Assembly: GCF_014200435.1 (NCBI RefSeq)
Contig: NZ_JACHBR010000002.1
Span: 176,501-240,500, forward strand
Origin: Sphaerisporangium krabiense
Lineage (GTDB): Bacteria > Actinomycetota > Actinomycetes > Streptosporangiales > Streptosporangiaceae
Reading direction: 5' to 3'
DNA length: 64,000 nt
The notes below the pieces were generated by a model. It was not told the DNA's origin. It did no database searches and saw only the letters and a list, made by a program, of their open reading frames with translations. Positions 18,148 to 26,840 of the stretch are shown piece by piece; position 1 is the stretch's first letter, and every line of letters starts with the position of its first letter. Position numbers and translations under genes: made by a program.

Positions 18148-19179
18148 TTAGCGATCCGTGGGGACGAACACCCCGAGATCGGGGAATCGCCGGCCGCGCC
18201 GCGGGTCGAGGACGTGCGCGGCGGCCTGGGCGGGCGGCATGTGGCGCGCGGCGGCGGCGATGGCCCCGGCGACGAGCGCGGCGGAGAACGACGTGCCGCT
18301 CCAGCTCGCGTAGCTGCTGAACGGGTCGAAGTCGACGAAGCTGCTGGTCAGGTCTTCGCCGCGCGCGCAGGCGTCCACCCAGGGGCCGTGCGCGGAGAAG
18401 GGGGCCCGCCGGGCCTCGGCGGCGTCGAGGGCGGCCACGGCGATGACCCGGCGCAGGGCGGCGGGCCAGAACGGCCGGGAGGACGCCGTGTTCCCCGCGC
18501 AGGCCACGATCACGGTGCCGGTGAACCGGCCGAGCGCGCGTTCCAGCAGCGGGGAGGGCCGGTCGTCGTAGGTGAAGCAGCCGAAGGACAGCAGCAGGAC
18601 GTCCACGCGCGTCCCGCGCAGCCGTCCGAGCGCCCGCAGCACCCCCGCCTCGTCGCCGACGCCGTCGCTGTCGAGCACGCGTGCCACGCGCAGCCGTACG
18701 CCCGGAGCCCGCCCGAGCAGCAGCCCGGCGACGAACGTGCCGTGACCGGCCTGGCGGTCCAGGCGGCCGTCGCCGTCGGCGTCCAGGACCTCCGCGGGCT
18801 GGCCTGGGAACCAGTCGTGCCCCTGGAACCACGGGTGCGGGGCCAGGCCGGTGTCCAGCAGGCCGACCGTGACCTGGGACGGCTCCCCGGGCTCATGGGC
18901 GGGGGCCGGGGCGGGACGGGGCGCGCCGGTGGGCCCGCCGAAGAACAGGGGCTGCCCGGTCACGACGTGGTTGGGGGAGACCTCGTGGCCGCGCCGCGTG
19001 AGCGTGGCGGCGAGCTCGCACGGGTCCGTGCCCGGCTCCAGGCGCAGCACGAAGACGCCGTCGTGATATTCGACACTTTGCGTCCAGCGCGCCGCGGCCG
19101 TGGGGGAGCGGCTCAGGAGGACTCCGGGGCGGATCAGGGCGCTTCGCCCGGGTGTGTGCTCTACGGACTGCACATCCAT
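18148..19179 (-). CDS. Subtilisin-like (S8) serine protease, cytoplasmic
   Basis: A 343-aa S8 peptidase with the full triad: Asp in VGLLDTGLAPH (about 109), His in GHGTFVAGLL (about 146), oxyanion Asn in VACAGNTA (about 230) and Ser in SGTSFSAALVAG (about 297). There is no signal peptide or membrane segment, which is unusual for subtilases and implies action inside the cell. The N-terminal 90 residues may be an I9-like propeptide ending in a proline-rich hinge. ATG 19179 has AGGAG six nt upstream; GTG 19185 lacks spacing. It is the first gene of the operon with the sigma factor and the CHAT protease. Confidence 0.88.
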   Translation of the reverse strand: MDVQSVEHTPGRSALIRPGVLLSRSPTAAARWTQSVEYHDGVFVLRLEPGTDPCELAATLTRRGHEVSPNHVVTGQPLFFGGPTGAPRPAPAPAHEPGEPSQVTVGLLDTGLAPHPWFQGHDWFPGQPAEVLDADGDGRLDRQAGHGTFVAGLLLGRAPGVRLRVARVLDSDGVGDEAGVLRALGRLRGTRVDVLLLSFGCFTYDDRPSPLLERALGRFTGTVIVACAGNTASSRPFWPAALRRVIAVAALDAAEARRAPFSAHGPWVDACARGEDLTSSFVDFDPFSSYASWSGTSFSAALVAGAIAAAARHMPPAQAAAHVLDPRRGRRFPDLGVFVPTDR

Positions 19180-19195
19180 GACCACTCCTCATCAC

Positions 19196-19220
19196 AAAGG
19201 TAACCACGGAGTGTACCTTT
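19196..19220. promoter_or_regulatory. Inverted repeat upstream of the S8-sigma-CHAT operon
   Basis: AAAGGTA and TACCTTT are separated by 11 nt, 17 nt before the protease start codon. This AT-richer block is the only such element in the 190-bp divergent gap and may be an operator or part of an ECF promoter. Confidence 0.4.
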
Positions 19221-19369
19221 ACCAATGCGTAGAGTAACCAGGCGTGATTAGGTATGACCCGGCTCTGGTGCCCCGCCACGACGGACGGTAGTCTCTCCCT
19301 CAGTCGCTTGTGATCATCCCAGTACGAGGACGTTGGGGAAGGCGCACCTCGTACGAAACGGGAGGTCCG

Positions 19370-19864
19370 GTGTCTGCTCGTGGCGTGCTGTACGTCCACT
19401 CGGCTCAGCCCGCGCTGTGCCCGCACATCGAATGGGCGGTCGCGGGTGTCCTTGGCATACCCGTCGACCTGTCCTGGACCCCCCAGCCGGCCCAACCCGG
19501 CACGGTGCGTACCCAGGCCGAGTGGGAGGCGCGCCCCGGCACGGCCGCGGCCGTCACCTCGTCGCTCATGGGCTGGCAGCGCATCCGTTTCGAGATCACC
19601 GAGGACGCCTCTCCGGGCGTGGACGGCTCCCGGAACGCCTACACGCCGACGCTGGGCGCCTTCACCGCGGTGGTCGGCGTGAACGGCGACATCATGATCC
19701 CCGAGGACCGGCTGCGCAACGTCATGCTCATGGCCGCGCAGGGCCGTGTCGTGCTCGAGGAGGAGCTGGACAAGCTGCTCGGCAAGCAGTGGGACGAGGA
19801 GCTGGAGCCGTTCCGCTATGCCGGCGACGGCGCCCCCGTCCGCTGGCTCCACGCCGCCGTCTGA
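19370..19864 (+). CDS. DUF3145 family protein
   Basis: A 164-aa protein conserved in actinobacteria, with unknown function. It begins SARGVLYVHSAQPALCPHIEWAVAG in short form and continues with LSWTPQPAQPGTVR, WQRIRFEITED, YTPTLGAFTAVV and LEPFRYAGDGAPVRWLHA, all family hallmarks. GTG 19370 follows GGAGG by four nt. It is not in an operon with the DinB gene 150 bp downstream. Confidence 0.87.
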   Translation: MSARGVLYVHSAQPALCPHIEWAVAGVLGIPVDLSWTPQPAQPGTVRTQAEWEARPGTAAAVTSSLMGWQRIRFEITEDASPGVDGSRNAYTPTLGAFTAVVGVNGDIMIPEDRLRNVMLMAAQGRVVLEEELDKLLGKQWDEELEPFRYAGDGAPVRWLHAAV

Positions 19865-20017
19865 CGGTTTCCCCCGCTCCTCCCAGTTTCCGCCCCGACG
19901 GACGCCCGACCTCCGCCCCCGACCGGCGCGCGTCCTCTTCCCCTGGCCGGCTCCGGGGGTCTCGCCGTCCCTGCCTCCGCGCACCGGTAGCGTGGTCGGC
20001 GGCGAAAGGAAACGATC

Positions 20018-20524
20018 ATGACCACCGAACGTCCCACCCCGCCCCTGATCGCGGGCGAGCGCGAGATGCTCCGGGGGTACCTGGACTTCCACCGCGCGAC
20101 GCTCGCCATGAAGTGCGATGGCCTGTCCGACGAGGACCTGCGCCGCCGGTCGGTGCCTTCCTCGACGCTGACGCTGCTCGGCCTGGTCCGTCACATGGCC
20201 GAGGTCGAGCGCGTCTGGTTCCGCCGGGTGATCAACGCGGAGGACGTTCCGCGGGTATGGTCGGCCGACGGCGACTTCCAGGCGGCCTTCGACGCGGCCG
20301 GCGCCACGCGGGCCGAGGCGTTCGCGGCCTGGCAGGCGGAGGTCGGGCACGCCCGCCGCATCGAGGAGAGCGCCGAGTCCCTCGACGTGACCGGCTACTT
20401 CGCGCGGTGGGACGAGGAGGTGTCGCTCCGCATGGTCATGCTCCACCTGATCCACGAGTACGCCCGCCACAACGGCCACGCCGACCTCCTCCGCGAGGCC
20501 ATCGACGGCACCGTGGGTGCCTGA
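20018..20524 (+). CDS. DinB-like (DUF664) metal-binding protein
   Basis: A 168-aa four-helix protein of the DinB/YfiT superfamily. Members bind a divalent metal and some use mycothiol or bacillithiol as thiol cofactor. The likely metal histidines are in LVRHMAEVERVWF and in HLIHEYARHNGHADLLRE near the C-terminus. The substrate is unknown. ATG 20018 follows GAAAGGAAA at suitable spacing. Confidence 0.85.
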   Translation: MTTERPTPPLIAGEREMLRGYLDFHRATLAMKCDGLSDEDLRRRSVPSSTLTLLGLVRHMAEVERVWFRRVINAEDVPRVWSADGDFQAAFDAAGATRAEAFAAWQAEVGHARRIEESAESLDVTGYFARWDEEVSLRMVMLHLIHEYARHNGHADLLREAIDGTVGA

Positions 20525-20825
20525 CCGCGAAGAGGCCGGCCGTTTCCTACGCGCAGGACGCGCTCGCCCGCCTCTACGCCCACCTGGGCTTCCGTCCCGC
20601 CGCCGTCACCCTCTTGATCACCGGCCGATCGCCCCGCTCGTAGACCCGCGCCGCCAGGCCGCCGGGCACTCGTTCGGAGAAATCGCCCGATCTCCGAACC
20701 ACGTTCGTCCCTGCCAGGGGAGATCGCCACTTCTTTCGGTCACTCGTTCGGCGGAGCCGCGTAGCGCACGGCGGATGCGGGGCGGGCCCGGTTATCGTCG
20801 GCCGGGACGAGAGAGGGGCGTGTCC
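20525..20825. other. 301-bp gap, nothing recognised
   Basis: Sequence between DinB and the dehydrogenase gene. It has no plausible gene or RNA; the last 20 bp carry the GAGAGGGG ribosome site of the next gene. Confidence 0.4.
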
Positions 20826-21869
20826 ATGCTGGACCACGAACAGGTTCTCATCCGGCGAGGTCCGCGCTCCGGGCTGCCGATGATCCTCGCCGTTCACTCC
20901 ACGGCACTGGGGCCGGCCGCGGGCGGGCTGCGGCTCTGGAACTACCCCGACTGGCGGGACGGCCTCGCCGACGCTCTCCGCCTGTCGGCCGCGATGACGC
21001 TCAAGTTCGCGGTGGCCGGGCTGGACAGCGGCGGCGGGAAGACCGTCGTGGCCCTGCCGCAGGGGGCGCGGCCGGACCCGGCCCGGCGCCGTGACCTCCT
21101 GTACGACGTCGCCGACATGATCGACTCGTTGGGCGGCGTCTACGCGGCCGGTCCGGACGTGGGAACGGGCCCGGCCGACATGGCGGTGATCGGGGAGGTC
21201 ACCGCACACGTGTTCTGCCGGCCGGAGAGTCTCGGCGGAAGCGGCGACTCCTCCCCGCACACCGCGCGGGGGACGGTGGCCGCGCTGCGGGCGGTCACCC
21301 GCCGCCTGTACGGCGACGGGGACCTCAAGGGGCGCCGCATGGCCGTGATCGGCCTCGGCCACGTGGGGGAACACCTTTGCCGCCTGCTGGCGGCCGAGGG
21401 AGCCGACCTGACCGTCACCGACATCGACCCCGCCAAGACGAGGATCGCCGCGGAGCTCGGCGCCGCCTGGCGGAGCCCGGAAGAGATCATCTCGGCGGAG
21501 GTGGACGTCCTGGTCCCCGCCGCGCTCGGCGGCGTGCTCACCACGGGGGTCGTGCGGGATCTGCGCTGCCGTGCCGTGGTCGGACCGGCGAACAACCAGC
21601 TCGACACCGACGAGGCCGGCGAACTGTTGCGCGAGCGGGGTGTCATCTGGGTCCCGGACTACGTCGTGAGCGCGGGTGGCGTCATCAACGCGATCACCAC
21701 CGAGCTGTACGACTTCGACGCCGGCCAGGCGCTCGCCCGGGTCAACGCCATCGAACGCACCGTGGCCGATCTGCTGGAGGCCGCGGAGGCTCTCGGGGTC
21801 ACTCCCGCCCGGGCGGCACAGGAGACGGCGCGGCGCCGGATCCGCGCGGCCATGGCTTCACGAGGGTGA
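20826..21869 (+). CDS. vdh: Leu/Val/Phe-type amino acid dehydrogenase
   Basis: A 347-aa NAD-dependent oxidative deaminase of branched-chain amino acids (Glu/Leu/Phe/Val dehydrogenase family), feeding branched acyl-CoA starters. The N-terminal domain has LGPAAGGLRLW, MTLKFAVAGLDSGGGKTVV with the substrate and catalytic lysines, and GPDVGTGPADM. The Rossmann domain begins MAVIGLGHVGEHLC with the acidic TDID switch for NAD. PANNQLDT and YVVSAGGVINAI complete the active site. ATG 20826 has GAGAGGGG about 8 nt upstream; GTG 20820 is possible. Valine versus leucine preference cannot be read here. Confidence 0.88.
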   Translation: MLDHEQVLIRRGPRSGLPMILAVHSTALGPAAGGLRLWNYPDWRDGLADALRLSAAMTLKFAVAGLDSGGGKTVVALPQGARPDPARRRDLLYDVADMIDSLGGVYAAGPDVGTGPADMAVIGEVTAHVFCRPESLGGSGDSSPHTARGTVAALRAVTRRLYGDGDLKGRRMAVIGLGHVGEHLCRLLAAEGADLTVTDIDPAKTRIAAELGAAWRSPEEIISAEVDVLVPAALGGVLTTGVVRDLRCRAVVGPANNQLDTDEAGELLRERGVIWVPDYVVSAGGVINAITTELYDFDAGQALARVNAIERTVADLLEAAEALGVTPARAAQETARRRIRAAMASRG

Positions 21870-22910
21870 CGGGGTCGCGCGCGGCAGGGCGGGCATCGAT
21901 CTGGCGGCCAGCACGGTGAGCGTGACGGCGCAGAACAGGAGCGCGGCGACCTGGCCGGCGGTCACGGCCAGCATGGTCCGGCTGATCGGGTCGATGGCGC
22001 CGGAGGTCAGGTAGGAGGCGCGGGAGAGCGTCACGGGGATGATCAGGATCGCCAGCGCCAGTGGCAGGGAGGCAGTTCGTCCGGCGGGGCCCCGCAGACG
22101 TCTCCAGACGCAGGCGATGCTCGCGGCCAGGAGCGCCGCGCAGGCCAGTCCCGACTCGCCCAGCCACGGCCATGTCCATGTCCACGCCGGCGACATGGCC
22201 TCCGGCGCCCGCAGGGCCGAGGTGGGCACGTACACGATCGTGTGGAGCAGCACGCCGGCGGCGACGGGCAGAAGGGCCGTCCGCCAGGGGCGGCGGGTCC
22301 GTGGCGCGTCACGATGAAATCCCGTCAGCAGCGCCAGCACGGGAACCGCCACCAGGACGGTGTGCGGCACCAGCGACCGGTCGCCGCCCCACAGCACGGC
22401 CTCGCTCTCGACCAGGGGAGCGTACGACAGGATCAGCGCGAGCAGGGCCGACAGCTTCGCGGCGCGCAGGCGATCGCGGACGAGGAGGACGAAGGCCGCG
22501 ACCCACATGAGGTAGGTCAGCGCGTGCGCCGTCTCCCACAACCGCTGCGCGGATCCGGCGCCTTCGAGGACGGCCTGGTGACCGCCGGACATCACGGCGC
22601 CCCGTAGCAGCTCCGTGAGCCAGGTGGCGCTCAGCGTCGCGGGGAAGGCCAGGCCCAGCACGGCCACGAGGCGCACCGCCTCGCCCCAGGCGAGGAACCT
22701 CGGGGCCGCTCCGACGCCGCCCAGGCTCACCCGCACCGACAGCGCGAGGACGCTGGCGACCTCCGACCAGCGCGGGCGAGGGTTGTCCTCGTCTCGTGCG
22801 TCGCCCGCTCCCTCCAGGAACGCGCTGACCATCTCCGCCTCGCGCTCGGCGCGGTAGGAGGCGGGCAGCAGCCGGAGGATGTGCCGGTAGCGGTCTTCGA
22901 GGAGGCTCAC
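21858..22910 (-). CDS. Multi-pass membrane protein with HAAS-like N-terminus, PadR partner
   Basis: A 350-aa protein whose first 40 residues (LEDRYRHILRLLPASYRAE) match the HAAS-type cytoplasmic helix bundle found in proteins encoded beside PadR regulators. About eight or more hydrophobic helices follow, for instance VRLVAVLGLAFPATLSA, LTYLMWVAAFVLLV and VLVAVPVLALLTGF. The function is unknown, probably sensing or transport at the membrane. GTG 22910 overlaps the TGA of padR by four bases (GTGA), so translation is coupled. The 3' end overlaps the dehydrogenase 3' end by 12 bp. Confidence 0.75.
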   Translation of the reverse strand: MSLLEDRYRHILRLLPASYRAEREAEMVSAFLEGAGDARDEDNPRPRWSEVASVLALSVRVSLGGVGAAPRFLAWGEAVRLVAVLGLAFPATLSATWLTELLRGAVMSGGHQAVLEGAGSAQRLWETAHALTYLMWVAAFVLLVRDRLRAAKLSALLALILSYAPLVESEAVLWGGDRSLVPHTVLVAVPVLALLTGFHRDAPRTRRPWRTALLPVAAGVLLHTIVYVPTSALRAPEAMSPAWTWTWPWLGESGLACAALLAASIACVWRRLRGPAGRTASLPLALAILIIPVTLSRASYLTSGAIDPISRTMLAVTAGQVAALLFCAVTLTVLAARSMPALPRATPSPS

Positions 22911-23245
22911 GCCGCGCCTCCGGCGTACCGGGCGCGCAGCCGCCGGCGCGCGCTCTCGATGTTCCCCGCCAGCCGTGCGGCCTCCGCCTCCAGCGCGCGC
23001 GCCCCGTTCTCGGTGAGCCGGTAGTAGCGGCGCAGCCGCCCCTGCTCCACCTCCTCGCGGTCCAGCGCCACCAGATCGTCGGCGGCCAGCCGGTCCAGCA
23101 CCCCGTACAACGTGCCGATCTTCAGCCCGACCCGCCCGTCCGACAGCTTCTCCACCTCCTGCACGATCCCGTAGCCATGCCGCGGAGCATCGACCAACGC
23201 GGTGAGCACGAGGAACGCGGGTTCCGTCATCGTTCGGGTACTCAT
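22907..23245 (-). CDS. PadR-family transcriptional regulator
   Basis: A 112-aa winged-helix repressor. It reads TEPAFLVLTALVDAPRHGYG, IVQEVEKLSDGRVGLKIGTLYGVL in pieces, and RRYYRLTENGARAL, the PadR N-terminal HTH with a short dimer helix. ATG 23245 lies 6 nt from a perfect palindrome, so it almost surely represses its own two-gene operon. The second gene is the HAAS-like membrane protein. The ligand is unknown. Confidence 0.9.
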   Translation of the reverse strand: MSTRTMTEPAFLVLTALVDAPRHGYGIVQEVEKLSDGRVGLKIGTLYGVLDRLAADDLVALDREEVEQGRLRRYYRLTENGARALEAEAARLAGNIESARRRLRARYAGGAA

Positions 23246-23251
23246 GAAGCC

Positions 23252-23280
23252 CACTATATCTTGGAAGGGAAGATATAGTG
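23252..23280. promoter_or_regulatory. PadR operator: perfect 11-bp inverted repeat
   Basis: CACTATATCTT and AAGATATAGTG flank a 7-nt spacer, immediately upstream of padR. The TATATC...GATATA core matches known PadR-type operators. The location would block transcription of padR and the membrane gene. Confidence 0.8.
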
Positions 23281-23524
23281 AAGACAAGGCGCTCAGGGTG
23301 ATGCCGCCGCGGCACCGGCGGATCAGCAGAGGCGGACGGGCGCGCGGGGCGGGGGAGCACACGGGCCGACACACCCGCCGCATGCTCGGGATGAGGGTGA
23401 CGGTGCCTTGAAAATGGCCCTCGCCCAGGGCTCGGACTGTATTTCCAGGGGCCTCCGGCCCCGAGGGGGAACCCCCTCGGACTCCCCCATCCCCACACCC
23501 CTCGCACAGACGGGATGCGTTCAT

Positions 23525-24279
23525 TCAGAGCGCAGGTCGCGGGGATCGGGACCGCTGTCGGCAGGGGCGCTGACGAGGACAGAAGAGGATGGACGTCGGG
23601 GCGAGAGCGCCGGTCAGGATGGTCTGGGACATGCGCAGGACCAGGTCGGGGTGGTCGTTCACCATGGCGTTCTCGGCGCGCTTCATCGCCACGGTGAGCG
23701 GGCCGAAGGTCCGCAGGAAGTCGTCGGCGGGAGAGATGTCACGGCGCATGGCGATGGCCGCCGTCCGCGCCAGGCGCATGGCGTCTTCCCCTCCTCGGGA
23801 CGGTTGTCCCGCACGGCCGCCGCCGATGACCGCAGCAGCAACCATCCCCAGGCCGACAGTTCCCGGGGCGTCGCGCGCGAGACGCGGGGTTCGATGTCGT
23901 CCGCCCAGGTGGTCGCCAACCGGCGGGCTTGTTCGAGCCGCCCCTGGCGCAGCAGTAGCCAGCACCACGTGCTGATGACGGCGGCCGCGTCCAGCTTGTC
24001 GTCCGCGTCGTCGAGACCGCGCCGTAGGGCGACCTCGGCGGCCTCGAACTGCCGGGTCTGCGTGAGAAGCCACCCCGTGAGGTGAAGCAGGCGAGATCGC
24101 ACGACGCGCCGCGACCGGTCAAGACCTACCAGTGTGTCGGTGTCGGTCAGCAGCTTCGGAAGAATCGCGGCCAGCTCGGCGTACTTATCGTCTTTCCACA
24201 GCGGCATCGAGGCGTCCAGCACCGCCAGCACACCATCAGCGGTCGGAGATTCCGCAGATGGAACAGCAACGCCGTCCAC
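23525..24279 (-). pseudogene. Decayed HTH-TPR regulator
   Basis: The sequence reads like the TPR half of the large actinomycete XRE-TPR regulators: VLAVLDASMPLWKDDKYAELA, FEAAEVALRRGLDDADD, ELSAWGWLLLRSSAAAVRDN. The frame then breaks: EDAMRLARTAAIAMRRD and FGPLTVAMKRAENAMV continue one frame over. The shift maps to the run of four C at 23788-23791 on the plus strand, a one-base loss (or two-base gain). The N-terminal HTH domain is absent and the C-terminus loses similarity after TGALAPTS, so the gene is truncated at both ends as well. Confidence 0.65.
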
Positions 24280-24418
24280 CGCACCCCGGACGCCTTCCCA
24301 CTGGCCGACGGTGTGCGGATCCGCCTGGTCGGGGAAGGGATCGGATGGCTAATGTCGTGGCGTCGCCGGTAGGTCAGGAGGGGTGGACGGACGCGGGGTG
24401 GCGGAGGACACTGGCGCC

Positions 24419-25279
24419 GTGCCCAGCGTGTACAAGAGTTCGCGGGGTCGGCTCGCGGTGCGGCGGTGGTGTTCTGACGCTCTGGCGCGGGCCGATTTCC
24501 CGCTGACGAGCGCGACGGTGGAGACCGGCGCGGGCCGGGTGGCGTTCGTGTCGGCTGGGAGTGGGGAGCCGCGGGTCGTCGTGGTGCCGGGCACCGGGTT
24601 CAACGGCGCGGTGGGGCTGCCGTGGCTGCGGGCGCTGTCGGCGCGCTGGGCGACCACGGTGGTGGATCTTCCCGGTCAGCCCGGACTCAGCGACCCCTAC
24701 CGGCCTCGCCGGGGACGACTGGCCTGGTACGGCCAGGTGCTGGACGAGGTTCTGACGGCCGCGGACCTGGACGACGTCGTGCTGGTGGGCAATTCGCTGG
24801 GCGCGGCGGTGGCCCTGGCCGCCGCCTCTCCCCGGATCGCGGCGCGGGCGCTCGTCTCTCCCGCCGGGTTCATCCGCCTCACGGTGGATCCGGTCATGGC
24901 GCTGGCCTCGACCCGGTGGCTGCTGCGTCCCACGGCCGAACACACCCGCGGCATGCTCCGGATGTTCGTCGCTCCCGGTGAGGACCCGCCCGAGACCGAG
25001 GTGGAATGGATGACCCTCATGGCGGCGAGCTGCCGCACCACCCTGGCCCCGCCGCCGCTGCCGGCCGCGTTGCAGACCCGCCGAGCCGACCGGCCTTGCG
25101 TGGTCGGCGTGGGAGAGCACGACCGTTTCCTCCCACCTCGCCGCCTCGCCCCGGCCGTGCGCAGCACCATGAATCTCGACCTGCGAATCCTCCCCGGCAT
25201 GGGCCATCTGACCACTCCGGCCCACCTCGACGACGTGGTGGCACTGATAGCCGAAGTCGCCGACCGGCCCACCCGCTGA
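24419..25279 (+). CDS. Alpha/beta-hydrolase
   Basis: A 286-aa alpha/beta-fold hydrolase, probably an esterase or lactonase. The oxyanion strand is VVVVPGTGFNG, the nucleophile elbow is VGNSLGAAVALA (Ser), the acid is in VGEHDRFLPP (Asp) and the base in LPGMGHLTTP (His), so the triad is intact. The substrate is unknown. GTG 24419 has GGAGGA 10 nt upstream; GTG 24383 or 24398 would add 7-12 residues without similarity. A hairpin follows, shared with accD. Confidence 0.82.
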   Translation: MPSVYKSSRGRLAVRRWCSDALARADFPLTSATVETGAGRVAFVSAGSGEPRVVVVPGTGFNGAVGLPWLRALSARWATTVVDLPGQPGLSDPYRPRRGRLAWYGQVLDEVLTAADLDDVVLVGNSLGAAVALAAASPRIAARALVSPAGFIRLTVDPVMALASTRWLLRPTAEHTRGMLRMFVAPGEDPPETEVEWMTLMAASCRTTLAPPPLPAALQTRRADRPCVVGVGEHDRFLPPRRLAPAVRSTMNLDLRILPGMGHLTTPAHLDDVVALIAEVADRPTR

Positions 25280-25356
25280 ACGACATTCACGCTTCGACAG
25301 CACCAGACGGATACGACGATGTTCGGCAGCGCGCTGTTGACATCGGTTCATAGCCG

Positions 25357-25390
25357 AACGCCCCGCCGCCGGGAGTCGGCGCGGGGCGTT
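25357..25390. terminator. Bidirectional hairpin between hydrolase and accD
   Basis: AACGCCCC pairs with GGGGCGTT, with a further inner GCCG/CGGC stem, between two convergent genes. GC-rich, without a strong T-run. Confidence 0.6.
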
Positions 25391-25403
25391 GGGGGTGGGC
25401 TGG

Positions 25404-26828
25404 TCAGAGGGGGATGTTGCCGTGGGCGCCGCGGGCGGGGGTGGCCTGGGCCAGGGTCTTGGCGATGGCGGTGCGGGTCTCCTCCGGCTTGATGACCTCG
25501 TCGACCACGCCGATCTGGATCGCGCGCTCCAGGCCGCCGGAGAGCTTCTCGTGCTCCTCGGCCAGGCGGGTTTCGAGCGCCGAGCGCTCCTCCTCCGGCG
25601 CGGCGGCGATCTCGCGGCGCTTGAGCACCCGGACGGCGGCCAGCGAGCCCATGACGGAGATCTCGGCGGTCGGCCAGGCGAAGACCCTGGTGGCGCCGAG
25701 CGCGCGGGAGTTCATCGCGATGTACGCGCCGCCGTAGGACTTGCGGGTGATCAGGGTGACGCGCGGCACCGACGCCTCGGCGAAGGCGTGCAGCAGCTTG
25801 GCGCCGCGGCGCACCACGCCGTCGTGCTCCTGGCCGACGCCGGGCAGGTAGCCGGGGACGTCCACGAGGACGACCAGCGGCACGCCGAAGGCATCGCACA
25901 TGCGGACGAAGCGCGCGGCCTTCTCGGCGGACGCCGAGTCCAGGCAGCCGGCCAGCCGCATCGGGTTGTTGGCGATGACGCCGACCGTGCGGCCGCCGAG
26001 GCGGCCCAGCGTGGTGACGATGTTGGGCGCCCACTTGGGGTGCAGTTCGACCCCGGGCTCGTCCAGCATGCCGTTGACCAGCGGGTGCACCGAGTACGCC
26101 CGGCGGGCCTCCTCGGGCAGCAGGCCGGAGAAGTCGACGTCCTCCACCGCGTCGAGGCGCATGCGCCCCTGGTGGCCGAGCAGGACGGCGAGGCGGCGGG
26201 CCTGCAGCAGGGCCTCGGTGTCGGTCTTGGTGACGACGTGGACGACGCCGCTGCGCCTGCTGTGCGGCTCGGGGCCGCCGAGCCCGGCCATGTCGATCTG
26301 CTCGCCGGTGACGCTGCGGACGACGTCGGGGCCGGTGACGAAGATGCGGCCCTCGTTGGAGAGGATCACCAGGTCGGTGAGCGCGGGGCCGTACGCCGCG
26401 CCGCCGGCCGCGGGGCCGAGCACCACCGAGATCTGGGGGACCACGCCGGAGGCGCGGGTCATCGCCGCGAAGACGCGACCGACGGCGTGCAGGGACTCGG
26501 CGCCCTCGGCGAGGCGGGCGCCCCCGGAGTGCCACAGCCCGATGATCGGCACGCGCTCGCGCACCGCGACGTCGTAGGCGTGGACGATGTGCTCGCAGCC
26601 CTCGCCGCCCATGGCGCCGCCCTGGAAGCGGGCGTCGCTGGCGAAGGCCACCACCGGCACGCCCTCGACGCGGCCCATGGCGGCGAGCATGCCGCTGCGG
26701 TCCTCGGGGGTGATCAGGTGGAGGGACCCCTCGTCGAACAGGGCCGAGAGGCGTATGACCGGATCCCTGGGATCGGGTGGCTCCTGTTCGGAGGTACCGG
26801 TCACCACACCGTTGTCGAGTACGGTCAC
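25404..26828 (-). CDS. accD: Acyl-CoA carboxylase beta (carboxyltransferase) subunit
   Basis: A 474-aa biotin-dependent carboxyltransferase, transferring CO2 from biotin to acetyl- or propionyl-CoA to give malonyl- or methylmalonyl-CoA. It has the N- and C-halves of the crotonase-like fold with the two oxyanion glycine pairs (PAAGGAAYGPALTDLVI and SYGGAYIAMNSRALGA) and ends LSGGLERAIQIGVVDEVI. No zinc-ribbon is present, which places it with actinobacterial AccD/PccB rather than E. coli AccD. The biotin carboxylase subunit is not in this window. GTG 26828 has GGAG upstream, 12 bp after fabF, so it is the last gene of the fab operon and supplies malonyl-CoA to it. Confidence 0.92.
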   Translation of the reverse strand: MTVLDNGVVTGTSEQEPPDPRDPVIRLSALFDEGSLHLITPEDRSGMLAAMGRVEGVPVVAFASDARFQGGAMGGEGCEHIVHAYDVAVRERVPIIGLWHSGGARLAEGAESLHAVGRVFAAMTRASGVVPQISVVLGPAAGGAAYGPALTDLVILSNEGRIFVTGPDVVRSVTGEQIDMAGLGGPEPHSRRSGVVHVVTKTDTEALLQARRLAVLLGHQGRMRLDAVEDVDFSGLLPEEARRAYSVHPLVNGMLDEPGVELHPKWAPNIVTTLGRLGGRTVGVIANNPMRLAGCLDSASAEKAARFVRMCDAFGVPLVVLVDVPGYLPGVGQEHDGVVRRGAKLLHAFAEASVPRVTLITRKSYGGAYIAMNSRALGATRVFAWPTAEISVMGSLAAVRVLKRREIAAAPEEERSALETRLAEEHEKLSGGLERAIQIGVVDEVIKPEETRTAIAKTLAQATPARGAHGNIPL

Positions 26829-26840
26829 AGTCGCTCCAAA

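Noticed and set aside
14133..19179. Whether this is a type III-E CRISPR (Craspase) locus
   Set aside because: No gRAMP/Cas7-11, no adaptation genes and no repeat array nearby; only the TPR-CHAT plus sigma factor logic is shared.
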